DNA of 64,000 nt. It comes from Raphanus sativus (taxonomy: Eukaryota > Streptophyta > Magnoliopsida > Brassicales > Brassicaceae). Under the pieces are notes generated by a model, which saw nothing but the letters and a program-made list of their open reading frames with translations, searched no databases and was not told where the DNA came from. The stretch's first letter is position 1, and every line of letters starts with the position of its first letter. The stretch spans positions 6,942,668 to 7,006,667 of the forward strand of contig NC_079519.1 in assembly GCF_000801105.2 (NCBI RefSeq), written 5' to 3'. Both the position numbers and the translations under genes were made by a program. Of this stretch, positions 1-13,376 are shown piece after piece.

Positions 1-1703
<1,703 letters not shown>

Positions 1704-1984
1704 TCTCTCTCTTTCTTTTTTCCTTCTGCATTTTATCTGTTTCCCAAACTGTAAAACTTCCAGACCTAAAAAATAAAGCTCTGTCCAAGAGTGTGAATTT
1801 GCTTCTTAACTGTTCGATTACTTTTCAAATTTAATTACAACTAAACACGTAATTTGGAAACAATCTCATATTATTAAATCACATGAAACTTCTGGCTTAG
1901 AAAGTGTGTGATGTGAAGATCAAAAAGTTGGGTGAACAAAAAAGTTAACAAAACACAAAGAACGTCAAAGACACAACTGAAAAT
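1704..1984. other. COQ5 3' region and upstream spacer
   Basis: Holds the COQ5 3' UTR, with an AATAAA-like signal at about 1770-1776 (aaaaataaagc), then AT-rich spacer leading into the ribosomal protein promoter. Nothing else seen. Confidence 0.6.
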
Positions 1985-2060
1985 ATAGGCTTTTTAATGG
2001 GCTATGTATTGGGCCCATTAGGTTTCGCTCACTCTGCGACGACGTGCTCATATATAAACT
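1985..2060 (+). promoter_or_regulatory. Promoter of ribosomal P3 gene: two site II motifs and TATA box
   Basis: TGGGCT at 1998-2003 and the double-sided TGGGCCCA at 2010-2017 are site II (TCP-type) elements, common in plant ribosomal protein and growth-linked promoters. A TATA motif (TATATAAA) lies at 2051-2058, about 75 bp before the ATG at 2133. Assignment is from motif and position only. Confidence 0.7.
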
Positions 2061-2132
2061 CTCACTAACTACTTTCTCTCGTCCTACTAGTCTTGAATCT
2101 CGCCGCCGTTCCGTTAGAAAAGAAGAAGAAAG

Positions 2133-2715
2133 ATGGGAGTATTCACATTCGTTTGCAAAAGCAAAGGCGGAGAATGGACCGCTAAGCAACACGAGGGAGA
2201 CCTCGAAGCCTCCGCTTCTTCCACCTACGATCTTCAGCGCAAGCTTGTTCAGGCTGCTCTCTCCGCCGATTCCTCCGGTGGCGTTCAGTCTTCCTTCTCT
2301 CTCGTCTGCCCTACCTCCGCCGTCTGCCAGGTTTTTTCAATTGATTCCTCTCTCACTCTCTCATGAAAGAAGAATCTAGATAGCTGCTGGATCTAAGACT
2401 TAGGATCGCTGTATGTTTTGTCTTAATGGTTTGTACAGCTTAATAGAAACGACTCTGTTTGTTAAGAACAATCTTTGAATCTGATCTTTATTTAAATGTA
2501 CATTGCTTTGTAATCTATTGAGCTAATTAAAAAAAAATGAAATTGATTAGGTGATCATTGGCGGTGGTTCTGGAGGAGGATTTGCTGCCGGAGGTGGTGC
2601 AGCGGCTGGAGGAGGTGGTGGTGGTGAGTCCGCCGCGGCTGCTAAGGAGGAAGAGAAGAAGAAGGAAGAATCTGAAGAGGAGGAAGGCGACTTTGGATTT
2701 GATCTCTTTGGTTAA
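2133..2715 (+). CDS. RPP3: 60S acidic ribosomal protein P3
   Basis: Plant-specific acidic stalk protein of the large ribosomal subunit, which helps recruit elongation factors. Two exons, 2133-2330 and 2551-2715, separated by a 220-bp GT-AG intron, giving 120 residues, the usual P3 length. The start MGVFTFVCKSKGGEW is the typical P3 N-terminus. The middle is Gly/Ala-rich (GGGSGGGFAAGGGAAAGGGG), followed by a charged Lys/Glu hinge and the conserved terminal EEEEGDFGFDLFG shared by P-proteins. The promoter just upstream has site II boxes. Corresponds in order and sequence to At5g57290. Confidence 0.95.
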
Positions 2716-4080
2716 GACACAGAGAGAGAAAAAAACATAAAAACTCTTTCCAAGGTGTTGTAGCTTCTGAGGTTTTTGATCTCAGATTATTTATTTTTCT
2801 TTCTCTGTTTTTCATTTTAAAACGGTTTTGAGGTTGTGCTCTATGATTATGCAATGTCAGAAATGTATGTTTTGTTTCTGGTTATTATGCAACTTATTTA
2901 GTCTAATTAATAATCTTTGGTCAATTTTGCCAAATGTTGATACACCATTATCATCGTATATCGACAGCAAATATAGTAACGCCAGAGAGATATAAAAATG
3001 ATCTATTAACGGGCAAGTATTGAAGATGGTTGGAGATTCATAGTTTATGATAGCTTGGAGATATAAAAATGATCTTTGAATGTGCTACTTCTCGTGGTCA
3101 AACCAAAAAGATTGAACTTAGTATATGCAAAATCCCCGCTTGATGGTCGTGGTCGGAACGGTTGAATCAACTCGAACAATGTGGTTTTTCAAGTTTTTTT
3201 TGGTTCGGTTAGTTGCTATATTTTCCGTTACGGGCCTAAGCTTATTGGGCCTATATTATTAAGCCTAGATAGTAAAACATTTTGAATTGAGTTCTTTTTT
3301 CTAATCTCTAGTTTCTTCTGATTCCGCCATTATTGGGGGGAGCAGAAAAGTCTAGTGTTTAGAGCAGAAGATAATTAAAAGAGTTTTTTTTTTTCTTTTT
3401 ATTCTAGTATCATCTCCTCCCTATAAACACACTGGGCCTGGTTTATTTTCTTTGAAAGTTCTTGTCTTGTGTTCTTAAATTTTCGATATCTTTAAGGTAT
3501 CTGATCATCAAGCTTTACATTTTTGAGATCTGGGTTCCGACAAAGATTCTATTTTTGTTTCTCCAACCCATCTTTCACTCCCCCTCATTATCGGATCCTG
3601 TTCGAATTATTACAGGTACTGTAATAATAACTTTATTCATTCCCTTCGCTGACAAATGAATGAATGCTTCTGACTTTACTCTTTCTGTTAAAATTGAATT
3701 TTGCAAATTAATTCTACTTTGTGTGTGTGTATGGTAATTTTAGATTTGGCATTTGAGCAGAACAAATCAGGAAACTTCCTTAAATTGTGTCGTACGTGCT
3801 GGGTGAGTTTCCTCTTTTTTTAAGAAAAAATCACAATAACAACGTGCTGTTTGCTCCCCTAGAAAACAGGGTTTTCTTGTCGGAAAATCCTTGTAAACTG
3901 TTGCACCAAACGTGTGGTCTTTTTTTGAATGTTCTATTTGCTTGTTTCTGAAGAGAGTTGCGTTAAGATTGTGTTAAAGACTCATGTTTTCTCTACATTT
4001 GTTTCTTTGATTGAAATTTACTTCAGGTTTTGCTCTATGTAAAAAAAAAAAGAAAGAAAAGATTCAAACTTTACTTTTCA
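2716..4080. other. Spacer, promoter and probable 5' UTR of the Core-2/I gene
   Basis: Holds the P3 3' UTR and then AT-rich spacer. Site II-like boxes occur at about 3233-3237 (GGGCC) and 3245-3250 (TGGGCC). From about 3420 the sequence looks like a leader with one or more 5' UTR introns (for example a CAG/GT junction near 3611-3617 and TTCAG before 4027). No RID2-like methyltransferase gene, which sits here in Arabidopsis as I recall, can be seen. Short open frames here have no recognisable product. Confidence 0.5.
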
Positions 4081-6036
4081 ATGGGGGAGACACAGAACCT
4101 GCACTTACCTCTGCGAACTCGGTCATCTCTAAAGAAGCCCTTATTGGTCGTTCTGTTACTCTGCATCACAAGCGTGCTCTTGGTCTGCACTTACATTTAT
4201 CCGCAGCAACACAACGTCAAGAGCCCCGCTTGCGAGGGTTTGTCTAGCAGAGGCTGCAAAGCTGCGCTCTCGGGATGGCTTGATGTCCACGTCAGGAAAC
4301 ACACCGACGAAGAAGTCGCAGCTCGTGTTGTGATCAGGGACATACTCAGAATGCCTCCTGCTCTGACCTCCAGATCGAAGATAGCTTTCATGTTCTTGTC
4401 TCCCGGTACTCTGCCTTTTGAGAAGCTCTGGGATCAGTTTCTACAGGGTCAAGAAGGGAGATTCTCGATTTACATACATCCGTCGAGGCTGAGACCGGTT
4501 CACATCAGCCGTCACTTTTCGGACCGTGAGATTCACAGCGACCATGTCACTTGGGGGAGGATCTCTATGGTTGATGCTGAGAGACGGCTTCTAGCTAACG
4601 CTCTTGAAGATCCTGATAACCAACACTTTGTTCTTCTCTCAGAGAGGTGATTGATTCTTCATAAAATTATCGAATTTGCACCAAATACATTCTCTTTTAC
4701 AGCCATCTTTATTTAACTTTTGCAGCTGCATACCGTTGCATACGTTTGACTACACCTATAGGTATTTGATCCACGGGAATGTCAGCTTCATTGACAGGTA
4801 AGATGAATGACTCTCAGAAACCTTTTTTAATATCTATCACATATGTATTCTCACCAATACTTGCTTCTCTTTCTCTGAAGCTTTGAGGATCCTGGTCCGC
4901 ATGGGACCGGTAGACACATGGATAACATGTTACCTGAAATCCCTAGGCAAGATTTCAGAAAGGGTGCTCAGGTATGAGTTGTGGAATGTCGATAACATGT
5001 ATAGAGAGTCTGTGAGAAAGGTATTCTAAAACTCCTGGTAACTTTTCTCCTATTGGTGCAGTGGTTCACAATGAAACGTCAGCACGCTTTGATAGTCATG
5101 GCTGATAATCTATACTACTCAAAATTCCGGCGATATTGCAGAGTGAGTTCAGCTTTCCTTATGTATCACATTTTTCATTATAAGTCACCAAGCTTTAGAT
5201 TTAATCTCTTGCTAGTCCTCTGGTTTAAAAAAACTCGAGAGAAGTTTCAGTTTTTGGCTTACTCTGGTCCTGATTTGAAATTCTCACAAAAATTTTGACA
5301 GCCTGGGGTAGAAGCAAATAAGAACTGCATTGCGGATGAACATTACCTGCCTACATTCTTCCATGTGAGTGTATTCATTCAAGTCTCTCTTTCTTATACC
5401 ACTTTTGATTTTAGTCCCTTGATGAAATTCTTACTTTTATTCTTCGTCCTAAAAAAAGATGCTTGATCCTGGAGGAATATCGAACTGGTCAGTCACGTAT
5501 GTTGATTGGTCTGAGCGTAAATGGCATCCCAAGACATATAGAGCCCGGGATGTCTCACTCAAGTTCTTGAAAAACATCACGGTAATGTCATAAATAACAC
5601 TCTTTTTCAACACAATCAATTAAAACATCTTATACTGTACTATCAATCACAGACTACAGTAATCTGGGTTTTTACCGGTTGGCTAAGCTAACCAGTTGGT
5701 TCGCTATTTTTTCTAATCTGGAGTAATATATATATACTTTCCCTCATTTTATTTCTTGCAGTCCGACGACATGAGCGTACACGTAACAAGCGTTGGCAAG
5801 GTACAATTCTTGATTCCTATATTCGGAAACACCGAAAATGTGAAATGTTTTTCTTCCTCATGTGTCTTCTATGTTTTTTTTTTTTGTTGTTTTCTTAGCG
5901 TGGAGATGAGCTGCACTGGCCTTGTACATGGAACGGAATAAGACGTCCATGTTACCTGTTCGCAAGGAAGTTCCACTCGGACTCTGTTAACAAACTTGTC
6001 ACACTCTTCCCGAACTACACGACAACAGTTGTTTGA
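4081..6036 (+). CDS. Core-2/I-branching beta-1,6-N-acetylglucosaminyltransferase family protein
   Basis: Type II Golgi-membrane glycosyltransferase-like protein (DUF266 / Branch domain, GT14-related); acceptor substrate unknown in plants. Eight exons in frame: 4081-4646, 4726-4797, 4881-4971, 5062-5142, 5302-5364, 5459-5581, 5762-5800 and 5899-6036, giving 390 residues. A single N-terminal membrane anchor is visible at about residues 20-40 (LLVVLLLCITSVLLVCTYIY). The Branch domain follows: IAFMFLSPGTLPFEKLWDQF, FSIYIHPS, VTWGRISMVDAERRLLANAL, HFVLLSESCIPLHTFDYTYR, MDNMLPEIP, QWFTMKRQHALIVMAD and DEHYLPTFFH. The C-terminus is FPNYTTTVV. The ATG at 4081 begins MGETQNLHL, the first ATG that gives the anchor. 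Order and sequence match At5g57270. Confidence 0.93.
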
Positions 6037-6561
6037 GAGAGAGACAAGACACAAATTTCTTGAAGATTGTCTTGAGACTGGAGTCGCATATTTACTGTAA
6101 ATTTTTTTCTGTAGAATCTGAAAATGCTTGCTTTTGGGATTTAGTTCTCTATTTGATTTGATGGGACAGGGTTCACTCTGCTTTTTAAGCCGTAGTAGTG
6201 GTATAGAAGCAGAGATTTTTTGGTTAAAGGAATTGGTTATTGTGATTTTATGATGTTGTAATTTTGAGCTTTTAGCAGTTTAATTAGCACAATAAGCTGA
6301 TGAGAAAACTTTTACTATATGTTCTGTGCCATATAATATGGATGACCTCCATTGTTGTTGTAGCCCCGCCAAAGCTAATTTCAAAGCCGCGAAATGCAAG
6401 CTATGAATAGATGGTTAAACCAAGTAAATTCAAATGTACCGGTTTACTCAGAAGAGACCGGTCCAACTATTGTACTCGTTTAGTTGCTTCGTTCGTTCTT
6501 CTTCTCTGAAATGGTGAATTAGATAAAACAGAGAAAAGGAGAAATCCTTTTTTTTCCCCAA
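6037..6561. other. Spacer between Core-2/I and PPR genes
   Basis: Core-2/I 3' UTR, AT-rich spacer and a short PPR leader. No remnant of a cytochrome P450 gene (CYP71B10 lies here in Arabidopsis as I recall) is recognisable. Confidence 0.5.
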
Positions 6562-9339
6562 ATGAATCCTTCAGGAGGACGCTTCTCACTCCAATCCCTC
6601 CTCAAAAGCGGCTTCTCTCCAACCCTAACCTCTATCGAAACCTTCCTCCGACACCTCCACCGTCGCCACAAGTTCAACACCATCCTCCACATCTACTCCC
6701 AGCTCCACTCCAACAACCTCCCGATCACCCACGCCATCCACTCCCTCGTCTCATCCGCACTCCTCAATCTCAACACACACGAAGACGCCCACCAATTCAT
6801 CTCTCAATCATCCCAATTGTTTCCTTCCTCCCCCTCGACGCTCTCCTCGCTGATTCACCGATTCGTCTCCAGAGGAGAGATGGAGAAAGCGGTGGAGGTT
6901 CTGGAGATGAACGAGAGAGCGAGCAACTTCGTCTCTAGCGCTGTGGTTTCTCGGTTTTGCAAGATCGGTAAACCGGACCTCGCGTTAGGGTTCTTCGAGA
7001 CCGCTTTAAATTCAGGAGCTTTATCGTCGCCGAGCGTTGTGACTTACACCACGATCGTCACCGCTCTTTGTCAGTTAGGTAAAGCTGACGAAGTCAGAGA
7101 CTTGGTTAGTAGACTGGAGCAAGAAGACGAAGGGTTCGAGTTTGATTGTGTTTTCTTTACCAACTGGATTCATAAAGGAGGTGCCTTGACGGACGCACTA
7201 ATGGTAGATAGGAGAATGGTGGAGAAGGGAATAGAGCGAGATGCTGTGAGCTATACGATACTGATAGATTGGTTTTCGAAGGAAGGGAGCTTCGAAAAGG
7301 CGTTTGGGTTGTTAGGGAAGATGATTAAAGAGGGGATGGAACCGAGTTTGATCACTTTCACTGCTATTATGAGAGGACTCTGCAGGAAGGGTAGACTTGA
7401 AGAGGCGTTTAAGTTGTTTGATAGAGTTTTAAGTGTGGGAATTGATGTGGATGAGTTTGTGTTTGTGACTTTGATCGACGGAGTTTGTAGGAAAGGGGAT
7501 TTGAACCGAGCTTTCTCTTTGTTGGAAGATATGGAGCAGAGAGGGGTTAGACCGAGCGTCCTTACTTATAATACTGTGATTAATGGGTTGTGCAGGGCGG
7601 GGAGAGTGTCAGAGGCGGATGAGATTTCGAAAGGGGTTTTGGGAGATGTATTTACTTATAGTACTTTGTTAGATAGTTATATCAAGGAAGAGAATGTTGT
7701 TGCTGTTTTGGATGTTAGGCGTAGGTTCGTAGAAGCTAGGATCCCTATGGACTTGGTTATGTGCAACATTCTCCTCAAAGCGTTTCTGTTCGTTGGTGCG
7801 TATGGAGAAGCTCACGTGCTTTACAGAGCGATGCCGGAAATGGATCTGACTCCCGACGCAGTCACGTATTCGACGATGATTGAAGGCTGCTGCAAAACGG
7901 GGGAGATCGAAGAGGCGCTTGAGGTGTTTGATGAGTTGAGGAGAAGCTCGGTTTCCTCCTCAGCTGTGTGTTATAATCGAATCGTTGGTGCACTCTGCAA
8001 GAAAGGGATGTTTGAAACCGCCACGGAAGTTCTTACGGAGATGTGTGATAAAGGTTTGTGTCTAGACGTCCATACATCTCGTACCTTGTTACATTCTATT
8101 CATGCCAGCGGAGGCGAGAAAGGAATACTCGGTTTGGTTTCTAGACTCGAGCAGTTGAGTTCGAACATATGTCTTACGATGTTCAATGATGCTATATTGC
8201 TTTTATGTGAGAGCGGTTCTTTGGACACTGCGATTGAAGTTTATATGGTTATGAGGAGGAAGGGTTTAGCTGTTACATGTCTTTCTACGTTTCTAAAAGC
8301 ACTGGTTGACAATCTCAGAGCATTGGATGCTTATTCACTTGTTGTAAACGCTGGTGAAGATACGCTGCTTTCCATGGATGTTATCGATTACACAATCATC
8401 TTGGACGGTCTCTGCAAGGAAGGGTTTCTGAAAAAGGCATTAGATCTGTGCACAGTTGCTAAACAGAGAGGCATCATTCTCAATATCATCACTTACAATA
8501 CACTCGTACATGGACTTTGCCAGCAAGGTTGTCTTGTGGAAGCTCTTCGTCTATTTGATTCGCTTGAGAGAATTGGTTTAGTCCCTTCTCATGTCAGTTA
8601 CGGAATTTTGATTGACAGTTTATGCAAAGAGGGGTTGTTTCTTGACGCTGAGAAGTTTTTGGACACGATGGTGTATAAGGGACTTGTACCAAACATTCTC
8701 ATTTACAATTCCATGATTGACGGGTACTGCAAACTCGGGAGAACAGAGGAGGCCATGAACGTTTTATCTCGTAAGATGATGGGAAGGGTAACACCAGATG
8801 CATTCACAGTTAGTTCTTTGATCAAAGGTTACAGTAAAAAAGGTGACATGGAAGAAGCTCTCAGAGTGTTTGCTGAGTTCAAAGGTAAAAACATCTCAGC
8901 CGATTTCTTGGGGTTTCTGTATCTGATCAAAGGCTTATGCACGAAAGGGAGAATGGAAGAAGCGAGGAGCGTCCTGAGAGAAATGCTTGTTTCAGAACCT
9001 TTTGTTGAGCTGATTAACAGAGTTGATGCAGAACTAGTTGAATCTGAATCAGTCAGAGGCTTCCTCGTGGAGCTGTGTGAGCAAGGAAGGGTCCCTCAGG
9101 CTGTTAAAATCCTAGATGAGATAAGTTCAACGTTCTATCTGTCTTCTGGTAAAAAAAACTCGGGTTCTTATCAAAGGTTGCAGCTATTGAATGGTGTTGG
9201 TGAAAAAAAGGTGGAGGGAGAAGGCTGTGTTGATGATTTTCACAGCCTTCACTCAACCGTTAGCTCACTCTGCTCCAGTGGGAAGCTGAAGCAAGCTAAT
9301 GAGTTTGTTATGTCTGTGCTCTCATGTATGCCTAAATAG
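6562..9339 (+). CDS. Pentatricopeptide repeat protein, P-class, probably organellar
   Basis: Intronless 925-residue PPR protein of the kind that binds organellar RNA and guides its processing or stability. Many tandem 35-residue motifs run from about residue 100 to 860, seen as repeats of the pattern [95 protein letters not shown] and [19 protein letters not shown]. No E, DYW or SMR tail is visible, so P-class. The N-terminus is rich in Ser, Arg and His with few acids ([13 protein letters not shown]...RHLHRRHKF), compatible with a mitochondrial presequence. The first ATG of the frame follows a T-rich leader. The frame is unbroken. Matches At5g57250 by order; RNA target unknown. Confidence 0.92.
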   Translation: MNPSGGRFSLQSLLKSGFSPTLTSIETFLRHLHRRHKFNTILHIYSQLHSNNLPITHAIHSLVSSALLNLNTHEDAHQFISQSSQLFPSSPSTLSSLIHRFVSRGEMEKAVEVLEMNERASNFVSSAVVSRFCKIGKPDLALGFFETALNSGALSSPSVVTYTTIVTALCQLGKADEVRDLVSRLEQEDEGFEFDCVFFTNWIHKGGALTDALMVDRRMVEKGIERDAVSYTILIDWFSKEGSFEKAFGLLGKMIKEGMEPSLITFTAIMRGLCRKGRLEEAFKLFDRVLSVGIDVDEFVFVTLIDGVCRKGDLNRAFSLLEDMEQRGVRPSVLTYNTVINGLCRAGRVSEADEISKGVLGDVFTYSTLLDSYIKEENVVAVLDVRRRFVEARIPMDLVMCNILLKAFLFVGAYGEAHVLYRAMPEMDLTPDAVTYSTMIEGCCKTGEIEEALEVFDELRRSSVSSSAVCYNRIVGALCKKGMFETATEVLTEMCDKGLCLDVHTSRTLLHSIHASGGEKGILGLVSRLEQLSSNICLTMFNDAILLLCESGSLDTAIEVYMVMRRKGLAVTCLSTFLKALVDNLRALDAYSLVVNAGEDTLLSMDVIDYTIILDGLCKEGFLKKALDLCTVAKQRGIILNIITYNTLVHGLCQQGCLVEALRLFDSLERIGLVPSHVSYGILIDSLCKEGLFLDAEKFLDTMVYKGLVPNILIYNSMIDGYCKLGRTEEAMNVLSRKMMGRVTPDAFTVSSLIKGYSKKGDMEEALRVFAEFKGKNISADFLGFLYLIKGLCTKGRMEEARSVLREMLVSEPFVELINRVDAELVESESVRGFLVELCEQGRVPQAVKILDEISSTFYLSSGKKNSGSYQRLQLLNGVGEKKVEGEGCVDDFHSLHSTVSSLCSSGKLKQANEFVMSVLSCMPK

Positions 9340-9542
9340 GCCAAATCGAAACTCATCTGAGCAGCTGGTTGGATTACCTACAGTCTGTTAACATCTTTTC
9401 TGTAAGATAAGACTGGTAAGTTTAAAATCTATTTGCTTGTTTATTTTGCAGCTTGTGAATCTCCTGCAAAACTTTGTGTTTGTACTTCTCATGAGTTCTT
9501 TACTTATTGTAGGAACCTCTAGAGAGAATTATATATGCATCA

Positions 9543-11570
9543 TCAGAGAGGCACAACAATAGGAGCTTGAGGAACTCTAGGCTGTAGTGGAACACAGTCC
9601 CAGTCTTTACCTGCTCGAACCACAGAGAAATGCTTTGGAATCCATGATTGTCCAGAAGCCTCTCTTTGCCTCCGAGACTCTCTCTGCTTCTCCTCCACAT
9701 CTCTCTTGCCTTCTCTTGCTTTCTCCCACTCTTTATTCATAATTCCTTCGCTAACCTCGCTCCACACCATCGCCGACTCGCTCTCACTCACCTCCTGCAG
9801 GTTCTTGACAACGGGTGTTCTGAGCTCTGCAATGTGTTCACTGGCGTGGTATATAATCTCAAGCTCTCCAGTCTTCAGATTTTTTGCAGTAACGGTTCTG
9901 TAAACATCATGTTACACACTTAAATGTTTTGCAACTGCAATAAGATTTTTAAAGATGGGAGGTTTTGTTTTTGTTACCTGTCCCAGTGTCCAAAGATTTC
10001 ATAGAGTCGTTTCCCAGAGGAAGATTCAAAGATCTTTCCCTTAATGGATCTCTTGTTGCTTCCTGTGAATCTACTTAAGAATGAATCAGACAGTAGTTGC
10101 AGTTCGGCCTCGAGTCCAGTCTCCAGGCACTTTATCACGATCTTTCCGGCCCAGTGAGCCCCTGTCGCCGGCAGAAACGTCATCACAAGTCTTGGTTGGT
10201 TCATTTCGTAAGTCTCTTTTTGATTTAGAAGTTTCACCACTCTTTTGCCCTTAACCTCGACGTCCACATACGCACCTTTATTTGTTTTTAAAAAAATGAT
10301 AATCAAAATAGACCCACTCTTATATTTAATTTAATTTTTATATATTAGACTGGATAAAAATAATAAAAATGATTTCGTACCACGAAATTTAGGTGTGAAG
10401 TATTGACAGAACGTTACGTCAATGTTTTCTTTCTCGTGGGTTGCATGAAGAGCAGACACTGGTGGATGATGCGATATCTGCACATAACAACAAAAAGCTA
10501 ATGATTACACTTTCGCATTGAAATAGTAACACACTTGTTATTAATTTAGATAGTGTAGAAAAAAATAAACTTGCTTGCTCCATGAGAACGTTAAGGTCAC
10601 CATTGGACACATGGTGAGTTTCGCCGACGATAGGATTATACGGGGCCAAGCCAAAGATCAATGGCCGGAGAGTTGAGATGTTCCACGTTACGATTGATTT
10701 GAGCCGGTCTATTGGTTGGTCACGGCGACCACACTCTCCCAGTAAGTCTTGACCGTTGAAACTGTAGACCATCTCGCCATAGCACTGAAGTTGCGACCTC
10801 GGTAGGTTCAGTTGAGGTGGAAGCTTTTCTCAGTAAATAAAAAAATATTAAGTTTTTTTTACCAGAAAAATTACCAAGTTAATTTATTAGAAAAAAGGAA
10901 GTAAAAATCTGTTCACCAAGCCAGACAAAATGTATATATATATTTTTTTTTTGAAAAAAGGCTTAAATGTACTCCCTCTGTATCAATATAAGTGGAGTTT
11001 TATGATTTTTATTATGTTTCAGAATAAGTGAAATTCACGCTAATCTAGATACAATTAATTGTCATTTGAAATCTCTAACCAATTACAAAATAGTATATTT
11101 TTTTTAATTGGTTGAAATAGTATTGTTTAATGCTATTTTTATACAAACAAGACAAACCACATAAAATTTTGTGTTTTCTTAATCTTTGTGAAAAAAATCT
11201 TAAAACTCACTTATAATGATACAGATGGGAGTATATATTAAGATAGTGGTAGGTAAGATATTTTCTTATTATTTACCACAAAATATATATATTTCCTTTT
11301 TTAGCAAACTATCTTATCTTCCACAAGATAGATTTTCTTTTGTTGGTAACTGAATCCGTGGAAGATAGAGATTATTAGACCCAAAATTGACAAACTGGCA
11401 AAAACGTATAGAGTGAAAAGGGAGTTACATACCTGAAAGTTAGTGAGATCGGATCCTGGCCGTACGTTTTTGAAGAGACTTAGAATCCGTTGGATGAGAT
11501 TGGAAGTATGTTCAGAGTATTTCTCATCTTCTAACGAGAAAGGCTTCGCCAACACTACCTGCTTTCTCAT
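9543..11570 (-). CDS. ORP4C: Oxysterol-binding protein-related protein, ORP4C-like
   Basis: Short-type ORP: an OSBP-related lipid-binding domain without PH domain, expected to carry sterol or phosphoinositide between membranes. Exons on the minus strand are 11570-11433, 10823-10575, 10477-10381, 10275-9978 and 9897-9543 (378 residues). The family fingerprint EQISHHPPVSA straddles the junction of exons 2 and 3, and NPIVGETHH lies in exon 2. The C-terminus (WIPKHFSVV...DWDCVPLQP) is typical of plant ORP4s. Intron 2 has a GC donor (CAA/GCAAGT at 10575/10574) with a normal AG acceptor. Intron 1 holds a Stowaway MITE. The ATG at 11570 (MRKQVVLAKPFSLEDEK) is preferred; an in-frame upstream ATG at 11621 lies in a micro-insertion duplication and is probably leader. 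Matches At5g57240. Confidence 0.9.
10972..11231. mobile_element. Stowaway-like MITE in ORP4C intron 1
   Basis: About 260 bp bounded by inverted ends CTCCCTCTGTATCA (left) and TGATACAGATGGGAG (right) with TA on both sides (970-971 and 11232-11233 of this kilobase). These are the classic Tc1/mariner Stowaway termini and TA duplication. Interior AT-rich, non-coding. Confidence 0.82.
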
Positions 11571-11609
11571 TCCTTCTCCTTCTTCCTCCTTTGTACACAG
11601 AACAACCGC

Positions 11610-11653
11610 CCAATGAAACATTTTTTTTTTTTGGTAAAAGCCAATGAAACATT
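11610..11653 (-). repeat. A-tailed micro-insertion with 13-bp duplication, ORP4C leader
   Basis: CCAATGAAACATT occurs at 11610-11622 and 11641-11653, flanking 18 bp which on the minus strand read CTTTTACC followed by A's. This is the mark of target-primed insertion reduced to little more than a retrotransposon 3' tail. The first duplicate copy supplies the upstream ATG that appears to extend ORP4C. Confidence 0.65.
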
Positions 11654-13376
11654 ATTATTATATATAGTGAATAATCATATGAATGAAGTTGATAACACAT
11701 ACCATATGATAAAGAAAACCTGATTATAAGCAACTGTTTTGACGTTTATTGATTTTAAAGATTCTATGAAGCAAAATAACAGAGAGAGAGAGAATCAAGA
11801 ACCCTACTGATCAAGCAGACAAGAAAAAAAAAACAGAAACAAAAATGTATATTAAAATTAGGTAGTGGGTGCTATTAAAAGATCAACATTTCCGAAGAGA
11901 ATCATCTTACAAGGCAAACTCTTAAAATGGAAGACAGAAAGACAAAGGAAAACGAATATCAACGTATGTGACTATGTGTATATATATTGTGTAAATATAT
12001 ACACGCACAAAATTTAGTTGTTTTAATCATAAATGCGATATTTTTGTGAACCACTGTTTATCATTTTAATTTTATTATATTCCACTCATTTCATAAAAAA
12101 TGTCGTTTTGACATTTACCATACAAATTAAAAAAATAATTTAAATATATTTAAATTTTTAATAAATATAAATTTTCGATTAATAGTATTTGAGACAAATA
12201 AAATTATTATAAAACCAATATATTCTAATTAATATTAAGCTAGAAATTGCATTGAAATCCTAAAATGACTCTTTAAATATGTTAAAATAGCACTTACGAA
12301 ATAGAAGGAAAATATAATAGTATGACAAATTGACAATTGTATAATATTGTTGGTAAGATTAATCATAATTATTATTTTTAAATTTTTTATCAAAAATTAA
12401 ATCATCATATATATTCTCTCTTTTTCACAAAGATATTTTCTAAAAGTTTCAGACATGTTAAGAAAAAATCCAGTTTAAATATACATATATAACTTTTTAA
12501 ACTAAACAATTCCTATGAGTCTAAACTAGTAATCAGAAAATATAACTACTGTTAAAAATATTTATTAATATCTACAGTTTCTCACTACTCCCTCTGTTTT
12601 TAAGTAGGTAATTTTAGTTGAATGCACGAAGTTTAAGAGAAATATTATTTATTTTTTTAAAATAGCATTTGATATATAAATTAAATAGAGTTAAACCAAT
12701 CATAAATAAATCTATATAATTTGATTGGTCACACTATATTTAACAAAATTAAAAGTTACATAGAATAATGAAAACTATTTCTATTTTGAAACAAACAGAA
12801 TTTTCTTAAACTACTTATAATATGAAACAGAGGAAGGAAAAACATATTATAACAAAAGGAGAAAAAAATCAGCATTAATCTCTCTGTTTAATAAAAAAAA
12901 CTATTTTGATAATTTTTCTTGTTAAGCAAAGAATTTTATTTTATTTTTATTTTTTTTTAAATAATTCATTTTGATGACAAAAAAAATTTGAATAGATGAC
13001 AAAAAAAAAATTCATTTTATACTTACTTAATTCAATATTAATTATAAAATACATTAATTTTATAAATAATTTAATTTATCTCAACTATTATTAGTTAAAT
13101 ATTTGTTATTAATAAAAAAATGTATCTCAATTATTATTTTAATCTGTAAAAATATTAAAATGACACTCTTTCGTAACCAGATGGAATATCAATAGTCCGA
13201 AGAAAAAGAAAGAGTTGTTTGGCTAACGAACGCAAAAGATATCTATAGACAAGTTAAACGACGCATTAGATGATGCTAATATCTCATTGATTTATTTTAC
13301 TATATCAATGTTCTAAACGATTGGTTGTTGACCATTTTTATTTTATTTTTCTCGTCAACACAACCCCTGAACAATG
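11654..13376. other. AT-rich intergenic DNA with a decayed MITE and a micro-insertion
   Basis: No gene. A degenerate Stowaway-like MITE spans about 12598-12836 (CTCCCTCTGTTTTTAAGTAG and, inverted, ...GAAACAGAGG). At 12963-13018 AATTCATTTT is duplicated around 36 bp that contain GATGACAAAAAAAA twice. The rest is AT-rich without recognised features. Confidence 0.55.

Noticed and set aside
5756..5941. Separate small frame within the Core-2/I gene
   Set aside because: It runs from exon 7 into its intron; explained by the spliced gene.
11571..11621. Upstream in-frame start for ORP4C (MFHWAVVLCTKEEEG...)
   Set aside because: The ATG is part of a micro-insertion target duplication and the extension has no ORP-like sequence; the start at 11570 gives the normal length.
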